Source of the DNA: Timema cristinae
Taxonomy: Eukaryota; Arthropoda; Insecta; Phasmatodea; Timematidae
Reading direction: 5' to 3'
NCBI GenBank assembly: GCA_039000515.1
Contig: JBCFYV010000100.1
Coordinates: 30,554,421 to 30,618,420 of the forward strand
Length of the DNA: 64,000 bases
Shown here: piece by piece, positions 1-11,360 of the stretch
Numbering within the stretch: position 1 is the stretch's first letter
Layout: every line of letters begins with the position of its first letter
Notes under the pieces: model-generated
Seen by the model: only the letters and a program-made list of their open reading frames with translations
Told to the model about the DNA's origin: nothing
Database searches by the model: none
Position numbers and translations under genes: made by a program

Positions 1-1162
1 AAACATGTTTATTGTGGTTTAACTCTTTTCTGGAAAATTTACATTTTGGGGGACAAATTTTCATAAAATAGATCTTAAACAATTTAGTTCCTTCAAAAGG
101 TTGGTTAGTGGTTTTGATTATAAAAATTTCGAGCCGGAACAAATGAATCAAATAATGAACCATCTGAGAGCCATGTTCTCTTGTAGATTTGCGACGTTTG
201 TAAAACTAGAACCAATTGCAATATTTATTTTTAACTAATTTTATTCTTGTGATGTTGAAGATTCTCAGGGAGTTTATGCTTTCTTTAATCATTTCGATTC
301 TTTTAAATTATATTAAAAATCATCACAATCTAAAATGATTTTGAGCTGGAAACATTTTACATTTGGCGACTAGCCAGTTATTCATAAGTATCCGCGTTTC
401 TTATGTTTCATAATAGTTCTTTATTTATTATGCAATTTTATAGTATTTAAAAGAAAAGTAGATAGTTCAATTTGAAAATATACATTTTATTTATTCTATA
501 TATTTTTTAGATAAGCTGAGAAATAAATATTGAGGAAAGAATAAATTTAAAGAATAAGAGGTATGGACGAAAAAATTAACCAAAATTAGAAAAGAAAAAC
601 TATAGGTCATTTTGGGCGGGACCTTTGATAAGTTTGTAAGTCGATCAGGACCCAAGGGTTGCTACCCCTCCTTAGACTATTCCACCACCGAAGTGCATTT
701 CAGACGAATTTATTGACCCTTAGGAGACAAAGGGTTCACAGTCAGAGAAAATATAGAAAACCGCGGAAAATGTTAGGAAAATTAGGGAATGTTAAATTAG
801 GCCAGTAAAATGACATATTTACCTTCCTAGGGCCTCCTTACTAAACAAAATGTAAGCTTATTGAATCATAGTATAATATATATTAAATAATAAAACATGA
901 AATATTTAAAATAATGTCAAAAAATTCCCAAATTTAAGCTCATATTATGATGCCAATTATTTATGGAGCTATGAACAAAGTTAAATATTTTTTTTAAAGT
1001 TTGTGCAATTTTATTTTCTTTAATTTACTAGTTGCGATCAGTTGAAGCAAAATCCTGCTGCTATTTCTCCAGGAGTGCGCACATGTGTTTGTGTGAATAT
1101 ATCCCCCCCTCCCCCCAACATTCTTCCAGGAAGAATTCTGTGGATGTCTATGGACGCTACTA
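1..1162. other. AT-rich intergenic DNA, no gene seen
   Basis: No coding signal on either strand. The only recognisable piece is a short worn head of SINE family A on the minus strand near 671-694 (the complement reads as a tRNA-like 'cggtggt..atagtctaag'). Confidence 0.6.
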
Positions 1163-1189
1163 GTATATATATATATATATATATATATA
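1163..1189. repeat. (TA)n microsatellite
   Basis: An uninterrupted TA run. It accounts for the Tyr/Ile-rich chance peptide on the minus strand here. Confidence 0.9.
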
Positions 1190-1191
1190 AT

Positions 1192-1700
1192 CCCTAGATA
1201 GCTGTTGCCCGCGGCTTTGCTGCGTGGAAGTTGATTATATACAAATACGAAAATATACATATGTATTTACAGATTAATTAAAATATTACGTTACGTTGAT
1301 GACCATAACTTGACCTCAGATCAAAAATAATGCAAGTCCGATACAAACTTTCACCCCCTTTTTCATCCCTTATTAAATAAAATTTCCAAAATTCCTGAAA
1401 CATGTTTTATTTGTTTTACGTCAATAACCGAAATACAAAATTTTTTTATGTAACTCTCAAAATGACGGACTTTCATACATATTATCATACATATTATCAT
1501 CCCCTATTTTGACCCCTTTGGGGTGGAATTTTCTAAAATCCTTTCTTAGTGGGTGCCTAAATAACAAAATGAATATACAGTCCGAATTTCATGCTTGTAG
1601 CCTTGATAGTTTGCGCTCGGCGATGATGAATCCGTCAGTCAGTCAGTCAGTCAGGACATGTTATTTTATAAGTATAATAATATATATATATATAATAATT
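1192..1700 (+). mobile_element. Dispersed repeat, 'CCCGCGGCTTTGCTGCGTGG' type
   Basis: It starts with a GC-rich motif 'ttgcccgcggctttgctgcg'. It then holds blocks rich in 'cacccccttttt' and 'tttgacccctttggggtgga', and ends with 'cagtcagtcagtcagtcaggaca' followed by an AT microsatellite. I recall this layout as a high-copy repeat in many arthropod genomes, but I cannot assign a transposon class from sequence alone. The 73-codon frame inside it is not a gene. Confidence 0.45.
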
Positions 1701-2005
1701 AATACAATACATACATACACACACCAATAAAGTTTCGTGACCAAATTCTTAGGAAAGCTTGGAAGGGGTGCCCCCAAGATTAAAAGGGAAGGTTCTGGAA
1801 TATTAAAAAAATCTTTATGCTTCAAGAGAAGCTATTTGAAGGTTTTATTGTGATAATTTGGCTTTGTGCGTCCTTCTGTTCTGTGATTTACATTATTGTG
1901 TTATTACTTACTATAGACATATACTTATAAACTTTCATTTGTAAGCTTTCACTGATACACACATCAAAACAAAAGCATCTGCTACAATAAACTCCACAAG
2001 AGTCT

Positions 2006-2613
2006 AATGTCCGGTACATACGAAACAACTTCTTGTAAAAAAAAGTTGTGCAAGAGATTGTACAATATCTTGGTCACATGGATTGCATACAAATTTTATC
2101 CAGTGAATGTTCACATGGCATTTGGGATTGCATACAATATTTGAAAAAACACACGGTGCTTTGGCCCTTTTTATGGAGAAATAATGATTGCATTATTTTG
2201 AAATATTGGTATCTAATGTAAATAATTTCTTAATCATTCCTAATTATTATGAATATATATTTTTTTTTCCAATTTTTTAATATTCTATTATACAACAGTC
2301 AAAACCTTTATACTTGGGGTTTAACCTCCATTAATTATAATTATTGTTTGTTTTCCAGCATTTAGCTGTTTTTTTTACAATCATTCTTTAAAAAAAAAAA
2401 AGTATCAGTCTACAGACGAAGTTTTCGTGTTTACAAATCATAGTACAAGACGAATGGCTGATATAGGACGCGTTTTATTTCCCGAAACTGTGTACAATAA
2501 GTTGTGCAAAGTAGATCTTGTACAAGTTTTGGTGTTCACATGACGCCATCTTCAGGCTGCAACTTCTTGTACAACTTTATCTACAAGAAGTTTTGTCATG
2601 TGTACCGGGCTTA
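2006..2613. mobile_element. TIR-bearing DNA element (MITE), about 608 bp
   Basis: The ends are imperfect inverted repeats. The left end reads 'gtccggtacatacgaaacaa' followed by 'cttcttgta' and an A-run. The complement of the right end reads 'gcccggtacacatgacaaaa' followed by 'cttcttgtagataaagttg'. Internal motifs such as 'cacatgg' and 'gcatacaa' recur. No long ORF is present, so the element is non-autonomous. The flanks are TAA on the left and TTA on the right, so the exact boundary and target duplication are not resolved. Confidence 0.6.
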
Positions 2614-2636
2614 AAGATGTGTAGGCATGGGATCAG

Positions 2637-2990
2637 TATTATTATTATTATTATTTATTATTATTATTATTGTTATTATTATTATTTTTATTTTATTATT
2701 ATTATTATTATTAGCACCGCTCTTATACCCGTTCGGGTTATACGCATTTACGCTAGTGTGTAATGGTAGGGTGATTGGGAGATGAAATGGAGGACCTACA
2801 GTTTAACGTGGGATCCGAACCACGGTGGAGGCCTGGCATTCGACACATTCACAAGTTGTGATTAATACACGTCTTGTCAGAGGTGAAGGAAGGGTTTGGT
2901 AATCAGATAAATCTGTGCAGAAAACAAGGATTAACCCCCAACCCCCAGCACAGAAGTCTGACACCTTACCCCTAGACCACCAGGTCACCC
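2637..2990 (-). mobile_element. SINE family B, full length
   Basis: Minus-strand copy with its (ATT)n tail at 2637-2712 and its tRNA-like head ending at 2990 (complement 'gggtgacctggtggtctagg'). Short flanking matches 'tcagta' at 2633 and 2998 look like a target-site duplication. It inserted about 20 bp beyond the right end of the 2006-2613 element. Confidence 0.8.
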
Positions 2991-3000
2991 CACGGGGTCA

Positions 3001-4082
3001 GTACTTAGACATTTGACAATATGTATTAATTTCTCCTTTCATGCCATACCGTCCCTATATGTTTTGAAAGGGGAAGAGAGGGGTAGTGACTTCGGTTCTA
3101 GTCGTCACCTTTCGGGCAAGATAAGTCGTAGCTCGGCTGCTTGCATTTTTACCTGACATCCGCAAATCTTCCCCTTCTCTTCCCTCCAAAATCTATGACG
3201 TCACAAATAAGATCTACACTAGCTAGAGCAATGGAATGAAAGTCAGACAAATACTGACTTTTAACCACCATTAGATGGACTAGTGCACGTCTTGCACGCA
3301 TGTTACGGTCACTGCCAATGTATGGGATTATTTTAAAAAAGCCCACTGATGCTTGAATTACATTTAAATGATTACCAGGAGAATATTTTTGCAAATATTA
3401 AATAAAATAATTACATATAATCTTCAATCAAAGGCAAACAGTGCTTGCCTTGATTGCCCTGATGCAACGCCACTGATACACACATCAATAGCGCCCATAG
3501 GAATTAATATATATATATATATATATAACCAGTGGTGCTCACAGAAATTTTAGTATATCTATACACCATGGTGTCCGCAGAATATACATTCAACGTTTTA
3601 GGTGTAGGGTCAGAGAAGTTGTTCACCTCTTCCAAAAACAACCTTGGTAAGACCCTGTTTAATTCAATAAGATCTTTAGCTACTGACATTTTGATATTTG
3701 GATCAAGTAAATACCAGTAGGCCTAAATTTTTTCATCTGAGATATTGGTGCCATCCTGATTGATTGGACCTTTACGTAACAAATCTGCAAGGTTTGTTCG
3801 CTTGAAGGGGCGTGTTGCCATTGGTGGAAGACCGCAGAGGAAGTAACCATACCTACATACTGTATGACTAACGTCCGGAGTAGGCTATTCCGTCGAGACG
3901 TGAGCACAGTTTGTTTACGCTGGTTTCTTTCAGAGGGGAGGAGTATGAATGTCATGATACCATTTTTAGTTTACACCCACAGCGAGAGAGCAAGGTCTGG
4001 ATGTTTGAACACGAGAATTAACAACACTTTCCCCGTGTGTACCACATCTTGCTACTCCGTTTGGAGTGGATTAGTAATGTGT
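3001..4082. other. Intergenic, no gene supported
   Basis: Holds a (TA)n run near 3508-3528 and otherwise unremarkable mixed sequence. Overlapping frames of 60-90 codons occur on both strands around 3150-4100. None shows a recognised motif or a splice-supported extension. Confidence 0.5.
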
Positions 4083-4230
4083 AAGGTTGAATTATGAAGG
4101 AAGTGTACCCAAATTGGCGTAGAGGGAGGGTGAAAAATTATGTAAGAAAAATATTCTCAGTACACCCGGATGGGACTTGAAATCTGACCTTCTTGCTATC
4201 GGTAGTCCAGCCCTTATACCTAAAACATTA
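4083..4230 (-). mobile_element. SINE family A, worn fragment
   Basis: Contains the minus-strand family A landmarks in order: 'ggttgaatt', 'gaagtgtaccc', 'gagggtgaaaa', 'ctcagtacacccg' and a degraded box-B region. The head is lost. Confidence 0.5.
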
Positions 4231-4269
4231 TGACGTATATTTTGTTTCGGCTTATTAGACGCTTCAACC

Positions 4270-4506
4270 TGCTTCGGTGGCTAAATTGTCTAAGGTGCTA
4301 CTCTAGCAAAAGACCAAACTGATGATGATGGGGAGACAGGGGTTCGTATCCCTGTCGGGTGTAACTGAGGGTGGATTTTCCAAAATGATTTTCCACCTTT
4401 ACTCTAAACAAATGCAAGTACACTTCCACTAAATTCAACCTTTCTCATCCTTAGATCATTAGCGTAGTTAGTACACATACGTATAACCTTAACAGGTAGT
4501 AAGAAG
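4270..4506 (+). mobile_element. SINE family A copy
   Basis: The tRNA-like head has 'gcttcggtggctaaattgtc' and a box B 'ggttcgtatcc'. The body is 'gattttccac...acttcc...aattcaacc', and the tail is the worn 'gtataacc..aacaggtagtaaga'. Head and tail are both present. Confidence 0.75.
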
Positions 4507-4984
4507 TAAAAATCAGAGCTCAAAAATAGTATAGAAGATAAACTTTGCGCGGGATCAGAAATGGTGCGTGAATATTTTTTTTAAACCTACCATATTTTAA
4601 AATGTTAAAGGAACCTTAACAGTCAAAATGATTGCAGTGGCCCAGTTTAGTGCTAGGCAAAGCTTATCTTGCTACTATTTTTTATGTTTCTCTCACTTTA
4701 ACCGGAACCTTCACCCATCTGGGCCTTCCACATATCTACACTCATGGAATAGGGAGCATAAGGGAAGAGTTTTCAACAAATGTAGATGAATTTGCGTGAA
4801 AAGAGAGTGAGAAACCATTTTAGGAATAAAAACCTCAATAAACTCAGCTGTGATTCCAACCCTGCACTCTCTTTCACTGTCAATCCCGATGAAACAAAAT
4901 GACACCTTTTTCCACGTTCCCATAATTTTGGGTACATAGGTACTAACTTTATTTGAGATAGGTACCGGGTTTCGATGTGTGATG
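4507..4984. other. Intergenic, nothing recognised
   Basis: Mixed AT-rich sequence. A 70-codon minus-strand frame at 4711-4923 has no recognisable motif. Confidence 0.5.
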
Positions 4985-4992
4985 TCCTAGGT

Positions 4993-5486
4993 CAGTGGTT
5001 CCCAAACCTTTTTTTTATTTTATTTTTCATTTGCGTACCCTTGGTAATCCATTTCCATAAATTGTGCCTTTATTATTAGCAAAATATTAAGTTAAAAAGT
5101 TGTCTTGAATTTATTTGTTGCAACTAAAAACAAATGGGCTGGTATTGGGATTTAAAAAACAATGTAATAACAAGGTGAAATATGTTTCTACATTTAAAAA
5201 GCAAAAGTTATAATAAAAACTAACACATTTAATTTATATATTAATTTATTAATAATTATCAATATTTTTTATATTTGAAATGGAAATCGTTTTCTCAAAG
5301 TCAAATATAGAATAAAACCCACACAACCCCTCGCCATAGCATTGAGCTAATTTCACAGCTTTTGACTGATTTTTGTTCTTATTCTGCTGGCATGTATATT
5401 TTTCCGCCATAATTCTAACATTTTCGCGTACCACAATTTCTGGCACACACCCCTGGGGGTACGCGTACCCCACGTTGGATCCTCTG
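4993..5486. mobile_element. hAT-type MITE with exact 8-bp target duplication
   Basis: The left end is CAGTGGTTCCCAAACC; the complement of the right end is CAGAGGATCCAACG. Both sides are flanked by the identical octamer TCCTAGGT (4985-4992 and 5487-5494). An 8-bp duplication and CAG-starting ends are hallmarks of the hAT superfamily. The interior carries 'gtaccc' blocks near both ends and no transposase, so this is a deletion derivative or MITE. The 74-codon minus-strand frame inside it is incidental. Confidence 0.85.
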
Positions 5487-5646
5487 TCCTAGGTTAAATT
5501 GATTTGTAAGTTTTGTAGTTATATATTTGTTTCAACACCTCGTATGAAAACAAATACAAAGGAAATAGATTGTACGGCTTATTACTATACTATATTATAT
5601 TCGAGAAAATATTTTAAATATACAATTATTAAAAATTCTTTTACAT

Positions 5647-5940
5647 TTCTGTAGTCTAGTGGTTCCTGGCTCCAGCTCCAGGGGTTCCGATTCAATCCCC
5701 GGCGCTTCCAAAATGTATCTTTAAACCAGTAGGTCTGGAATTAGGTCAAACTCAGCCTCGTGGGGACAAATGAGGAGTTACTTAAATAAAGTAACAGCTC
5801 CTGTTTAGAAAACTGAGATTAACGACCGGAAGACCCACTTGTACCGACCATATAACACCTTTCATCTGCAAATGTTGGCACTATCATTACTAATGGGGGC
5901 GGCCGCTCGGTCAGTATAACTCGTTTGCGGGCTCACACCA
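5647..5940 (+). mobile_element. SINE family D copy 1
   Basis: The tRNA-like head contains 'tctagtggttcctggctcca', then a box B-like 'gattcaatccccggcgcttcc'. The body continues 'aactcagcctcgtggggacaaa', 'gagttacttaaataaagtaa', 'ttaacgaccgg' and 'tgttggcacta'. The same order of blocks recurs at 18541-18890, which defines the family. It lacks the tail shared by families A and B. Confidence 0.7.
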
Positions 5941-6893
5941 TGGAGTTTTTTTCTTTTAAAAGGTTTTCTTCAGAACAAAATCGTTAAAGCAATTTTTTTT
6001 TTTAATTTCTAACCATCAAAAATTATTTATCAGAAAACTACTCTTAATTTTTATCAAAACTTCAAATCACAATTTAAATTCAAGATATGACAAAGTGAGA
6101 TCTAAATATCGAGATTGAACAAAATTTATAAAATTGTTTAGTTTGTATTACCAGGTACAAACATACACGGTCACGTAAATGGACAGATATGTGGACCAAA
6201 TCTTTTTAAGTTCGCAGTTACATAAAACATCAAGATATATCATATACGTACTTATCTATTTTTTTTTTACAATTACAATACTTTATCTACACGTTTAAAG
6301 TAAAAATTCTAGTGAAGAAATCTGAGCATTTCCTTAACTGGACGAACATTTCTTTCTAGAATATTTCTCATTGTATTCACGAGAAGAATGAAAAGAGAGA
6401 GAGAGAGAAAACACACACTATGCCATATTAAATTTTCTTTTTTCTGTTTACATTTCACTCGACAGGAGTGTCCTTTTCTCTCACGATCTTTCCACGTCAA
6501 ATTTCTCCTGAAAAAGGAAATGTACGAGTGAGAGAGAAAGCGGTTTTTAAGCACGTGCTATTCCGTTTTCTCTAAAATATGATTTCCTACTAAAGTAAAA
6601 GCGACGAAATTCACGAGGAAAATATTGCTTCGACACAAATGTTCAGTTTTACGATAGGGTAGCCATGTTTTTAAGTTCATAATTTTTTTTTGTTATGTTT
6701 TTAGTATGATAGTTCTATTTTAGGAGTTGGAAATAAAGAGGTAATAAATAGAGCTAAAATGAATGCGATCCAGAATTATTGAACAATTTCACTTGAAATA
6801 AAGCTTTTGTTTCACGTGAAATAAACTTTGTTTACGTAAAATGACATCAAAGAAACTTGTATTTCTACACATAGTTGCCTTCAAGGTATTTTT
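5941..6893. other. Intergenic, nothing recognised
   Basis: AT-rich sequence with several poly-T tracts and a short GAGA run near 6398. No gene-like frame is present. Confidence 0.5.
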
Positions 6894-7138
6894 AGCACCG
6901 TGTCTTACTACCCGTTCGGGTTATATGCCTATCTACTAAGTACTCTAATGGATTAGAGCTAGGGATTATAAAGTTCGAATCTAGAGGAAGTATGCCAGCA
7001 TTTTTGTGGAGGGAGAATGTAAAACCATTCAGGAAAAACCACCCTCAGTACACTCGACCGGGATAGAACTCCTATTTCCCGGTCATCTGGTGTCTAGTCT
7101 ATTGCGAAAATGACGCCTTGGACCATGCGGCCACCGTG
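6894..7138 (-). mobile_element. SINE family A copy
   Basis: Begins with the complement of the tail ('agcaccgtgtcttactaccc', 'gttcgggttat') and ends with the complement of the head ('gcgaaaatgacgccttggac' then 'catgcggccacc'). Confidence 0.85.
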
Positions 7139-7149
7139 TTGGGTGCCTC

Positions 7150-7500
7150 CATCTATACTAATATTATAAAGAGGAAAGATTTGATTTTTTGTTTTTTTGT
7201 TTGTAATGGATAAACTAAAAAACTACTGGCCCGATTTTAAAAATTCTTTCACCAATATAAAGCTACATTATCAGCGAGTAATATAGGCTATATTTTATTT
7301 TGAAAATTTAATTTATTCCTCATAAAATTGTCGATAGTATATTATATAGTCGTTGTAAAAAAAAGTTGTTGAAGGGAAAATGGGGTTGATGAAGGGGGGG
7401 GGGGAGGGTGAGGAAAGAGGAATGAGATGAAAATAGGAGGGAGGATAAAAAGAGGGAGGGGGCTATGCAGTGATGGTAGGACTGTATTTTTAAAAACTAA
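7150..7500 (+). mobile_element. Dispersed repeat with G-rich tract
   Basis: Starts 'ctatactaatattataaaga', then 'ggaaagatttg', followed by 'aatggataaactaaaaaact' and 'actggcccgatttt'. This is a high-copy arthropod-type repeat start whose class I cannot name. It runs into a purine tract (about 7380-7462) with an uninterrupted G run near 7395-7404, which could form a G-quadruplex. The minus-strand frames here read Pro/Leu-rich chance peptides. Confidence 0.4.
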
Positions 7501-7503
7501 GTA

Positions 7504-8030
7504 AAAAAAAAGTTTTGTTTTTATATTGACATGGTGGATGATTTGAAGCTTTGTTTTACAGGATTCTTTACAATATTTTTTACGGGGAAGGGGGCTAGTG
7601 TTAAGATACAAGTCTTGGCGAATATTCTAAACGCTTTCACATTACACATCAGTCGTTCGTTTCGTATAGTTGCGTACACACTGGAATTGTCAGGGTCGTT
7701 CACTTAATACTTATCTATTTATTTTTACAATATAATATATTGTAATGTAACATTTAGCAATAGTTTTATTTAATAATCTAATAATTTTTTTTGTTTTGCT
7801 AACACCAAATAGCTATGCTGACTTTTGTTTGCTTTGGTCTTTAACTTGTCGTACTCTTGTTGAAAGATACCATCCACCACCACCTTTTTCTCCTGGGTTC
7901 TCTGGTTATATCACGCTGCGATAACAATACGCTCTATTGTATAATAACTGCATCAGAAGTGATGTCATCACTCGCGTGGTCCATTGTGTATTGGCAGCCG
8001 ACTACACCGCCTAAGTGAATGATTTGATCG
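7504..8030. other. Intergenic, left flank of the satellite
   Basis: No coding signal. The last 50 bp lead directly into the first satellite monomer. Confidence 0.5.
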
Positions 8031-10540
8031 AATATTCGAGGTAGACATTCAAGAGAAGTGTCTGAGGTCCACAGAAGGCGAATATTCGTGTTAGACATTA
8101 GAGAGGTGTGTGTGAAGTCCACAGAAGGCGAATATTCCGGGTAGACATTCAAGAGAAGTGTGTGAAGTCCACAGAAGGCGAATATTCCGGGTAGACATTC
8201 AAGAGAAGTGTGTGAAGTCCACAGAAGGCGAATATTCGGGTAGACATTCAAGAGAAGTGTGTGAAGTCCACAGAAGGCGAATATTCGGGGTAGACATTCA
8301 AGAGAAGTGTGTGAGGTCCACAGAAGGCGAATATTCCGGGTAGACATTCAAGAAAAGTGCGTGAAGTTCACATAGGGCAAATATTAGGGGTAGACATTCA
8401 AGAGAAGTGTGTGAAGTCCACAGAAGGCGAATATTCCGGCTAGACATTCAAGAGAAGTGTGTGAAGTCCACAGAAGGCGAATATTCGGGGTAGACATTCA
8501 AGAGAAGTGTGTGAAGTCCACAGAAGGCGAATATTCGGGGTAGACATTCAAGAGAAGTGTGTGAAGTCCACAGAAGGCGAATATTCCGGGTAGACATTCA
8601 AGAGAAGTGTGTGAAGTCCACAGAAGGCGAATATTCGGGGTAGACATTCAAGAAAAGTGTGTGAAGTCCACAGAAGGCGAATATTCCGGGTAGACATTCA
8701 AGAGAAGTGTGTGAAGTCCATAGAAGGCGAATATTCGGGGTAGACATTCAAGAGAAGTGTGTGAAGTCCACAGAAGGCGAATATTCGGGGTAGACATTCA
8801 AGAGAAGTGTGTGAAGTCCACAGAAGGCGAATATTCGGGGTAGACATTCAAGAGAAGTGTGTGAAGTCCACAGAAGGCGAATATTCCGGGTAGACATTCA
8901 AGAAAAGTGCGTGAAGTTCACATAGGGCAAATATTAGGGGTAGACATTCAAGAGAAGTGTGTGAAGTTCACATAGGGCGAATATAAGTGGTAGACATTCA
9001 AGAGAAGTGTGTGAAGTTCACATAGGGCGAATATAAGTGGTAGACATTCAAGAGAAGTGTGTGAAGTTCACATAGGCGAATATAAGTGGTAGACATTCAA
9101 GAGAAGTGTGTGAAGTCCACAGAAGGCGAATATTCCGGGTAGACATTCAAGAAAAGTGCGTGAAGTTCACATAGGGCAAATATTAGGGGTAGACATTCAA
9201 GAGAAGTGTGTGAAGTCCACAGAAGGCGAATATTCGGGGTAGACATTCAAGAGAAGTGTGTGAAGTCCACAGAAGGCGAATATTCGGGGTAGACATTCAA
9301 GAGAAGTGTGTGAAGTCCACAGAAGGCGAATATTCCAGGTAGACATTCAAGAAAAGTGCGTGAAGTTCACATAGGGCAAATATTAGGGGTAGACATTCAA
9401 GAGAAGTGTGTGAAGTCCACAGAAGGCGAATATTCGGGGTAGACATTCAAGAGAAGTGTGTGAAGTCCACAGAAGGCGAATATTCCGGGTAGACATTCAA
9501 GAGAAGTGTGTGAAGTCCACAGAAGGCGAATATTCCGGGTAGACATTCAAGAAAAGTGCGTGAAGTTCACATAGGGCAAATATTAGGGGTAGACATTCAA
9601 GAGAAGTGTGTGAAGTTCACATAGGGCGAATATAAGTGGTAGACATTCAAGAGAAGTGTGTGAAGTTCACATAGGGCGAATATAAGTGGTAGACATTCAA
9701 GAGAAGTGTGTGAAGTTCACATAGGGCGAATATAAGTGGTAGACATTCAAGAGAAGTGTGTGAAGTCCACAGAAGGCGAATATTCGGGGTAGACATTCAA
9801 GAGAAGTGTGTGAAGTCAACAGAAGGCGAATATTCCGGGTAGACATTCAAGAGAAGTGTGTGAAGTCCACAGAAGGCGAATATTCCGGGTAGACATTCAA
9901 GAAAAGTGCGTGAAGTTCACATAGGGCAAATATTAGGGTTAGACATTCAAGAGAAGTGTGTGAAGTCCACAGAAGGCGAATATTCGGGGTAGACATTCAA
10001 GAGAAGTGTGTGAAGTCCACAGAAGGCGAATATTCCGGGTAGACACTCAAGAAAAGTGCGTGAAGTTCACATAGGGCAAATATTGGGGGTAGACTTTCAA
10101 GAGAAGTGTGTGAAGTTCACATAGGGCGAATATAAGTGGTAGACATTCAAGAGAAGTGTGTGGAAGTTCACATAGGGCGAATATAAGTGGTAGACATTCA
10201 AGAGAAGTGTGTGAAGTCCCCAGAAGGCGAATATTCGGGGTAGACATTCAAGAGAAGTGTGTGAAGTCAACAGAAGGCGAATATTAGGGGTAGACATTCA
10301 AGAGAAGTGTGTGAAGTCCACAGAAGGCGAATATTCCGGGTAGACATTCAAGAGAAGTGTGTGAAGTCAACAGAAGGCGAATATTCCGGTTAGACATTCA
10401 AGAGAAGTGTGTGAAGTCAACAGAAGGCGAATATTAGGGGTAGACATTCAAGAGAAGTGTGTGAAGTCCACAGAAGGCGAATATTAGGGGTAGACATTCA
10501 AGAGAAGTTTGTGAAGTCCACAGAAGGCGCATATTCGTGT
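8031..10540. repeat. 50-bp satellite array, about 50 monomers
   Basis: The spacing is exactly 50 bp for nearly all monomers, with single 49-bp units near 8231 and 9030 and a 51-bp unit near 10130. Three sequence classes mix. Class 1 has 'tccacagaaggcgaatattc'. Class 2 has 'agaaaagtgcgtgaagttca' followed by 'catagggcaaatattag'. Class 3 has 'ttcacatagggcgaatataa' followed by 'gtgg'. Edge monomers (8031, 8081 and the last, near 10500-10540) are the most divergent, as expected for an array homogenised from its middle. Because 50 is not a multiple of 3, a frame crossing it cycles through all three phases. This produces repetitive chance peptides of up to 137 codons. Confidence 0.95.
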
Positions 10541-11113
10541 AGGTTCATGATAGAATTGAGTGACGAATGTAGGGGAATATTCGGGCGAATACTTAGCCGA
10601 AACATTGGTCCACTTTCGCGAATAGTGTTGGACCGGCTTAACTGACACTGCACATTCTCCAACATTGACAGTTAACACTAGGTGGATTTTTACAATTATT
10701 CTTTCATACCACGATATAAAGAGGAAGTTTAAACTTTTATTTTATTCTACCTCTACTGATTGTGTAAGATACGTGCATGCGCCTTAAAACTTTTTCCCTC
10801 CCTTTAAACCCCCATGCCATTTGAAGGCCATATTTGAAGGCCATTGCTTTTAGCCTTTTAGTAAGCTATCGTGAGAGAGGAAATTTGAAAAATAAAAAAG
10901 CTTAAATAAAGATGTCAAAAAATATTATGCTTGGGATTTTTAAAATATTTAAGTTATTTTATTTAATTTTATAGAATAAGGATTATTTCTCTGAAAGTAG
11001 GCAAGAAGTGATTTCACTGCTTATATGGACCGACCGCCACTGATTAACAATAAATTTATAAATAGAGCACTTTATCAGCACATTATGAATTAACAAAGTC
11101 AATAATAATAAAA
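10541..11113. other. Intergenic, right flank of the satellite
   Basis: Carries faint satellite-like words ('gaatattcgggcgaatac' near 10577). No gene is seen. Confidence 0.5.
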
Positions 11114-11360
11114 CCCGCCTCGGTGGCGTAATTGGCTAACGTGCTTGTCGTGTTGAGCTAGACTGCTGAGGACGGGGAGATCGAGGTTCGAATCTCGTTT
11201 GGGTGAACTGGGGGTGGTTTTTCCTAAAATGATTTTCCACTCTCCCTCCACGCAAATTTGGGTTCACTTCCTCTAATTTAACCTTCCCAATTCCTAATCC
11301 ATTAGCGTAATTAGTACTTAAAGCGTATAACCCGAACGGGTAGTGAGACGTGGTGCTAAA
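11114..11360 (+). mobile_element. SINE family A, near-complete
   Basis: Head 'cccgcctcggtggcgtaatt' and 'ggctaac', box B 'ggttcgaatctc', body 'gattttccactctccctcca', tail 'gcgtataacccgaacgggta' then 'gtgagacgtggtgctaa' and (ATT)n. Among the best-preserved copies, with the one at 63716. Confidence 0.9.

Noticed and set aside
7934..8347. 137-codon minus-strand frame, the longest in the window, with internal amino-acid repeats
   Set aside because: It is the 50-bp satellite read through all three phases. The frame is interrupted in other monomers and nothing outside the array extends it.
8031..10540. Regular 50-bp periodicity suggestive of a CRISPR array (also the 73-bp array at 35.3 kb)
   Set aside because: There are no unique spacers between constant repeats; whole units repeat. 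The host is eukaryotic. These are satellites.
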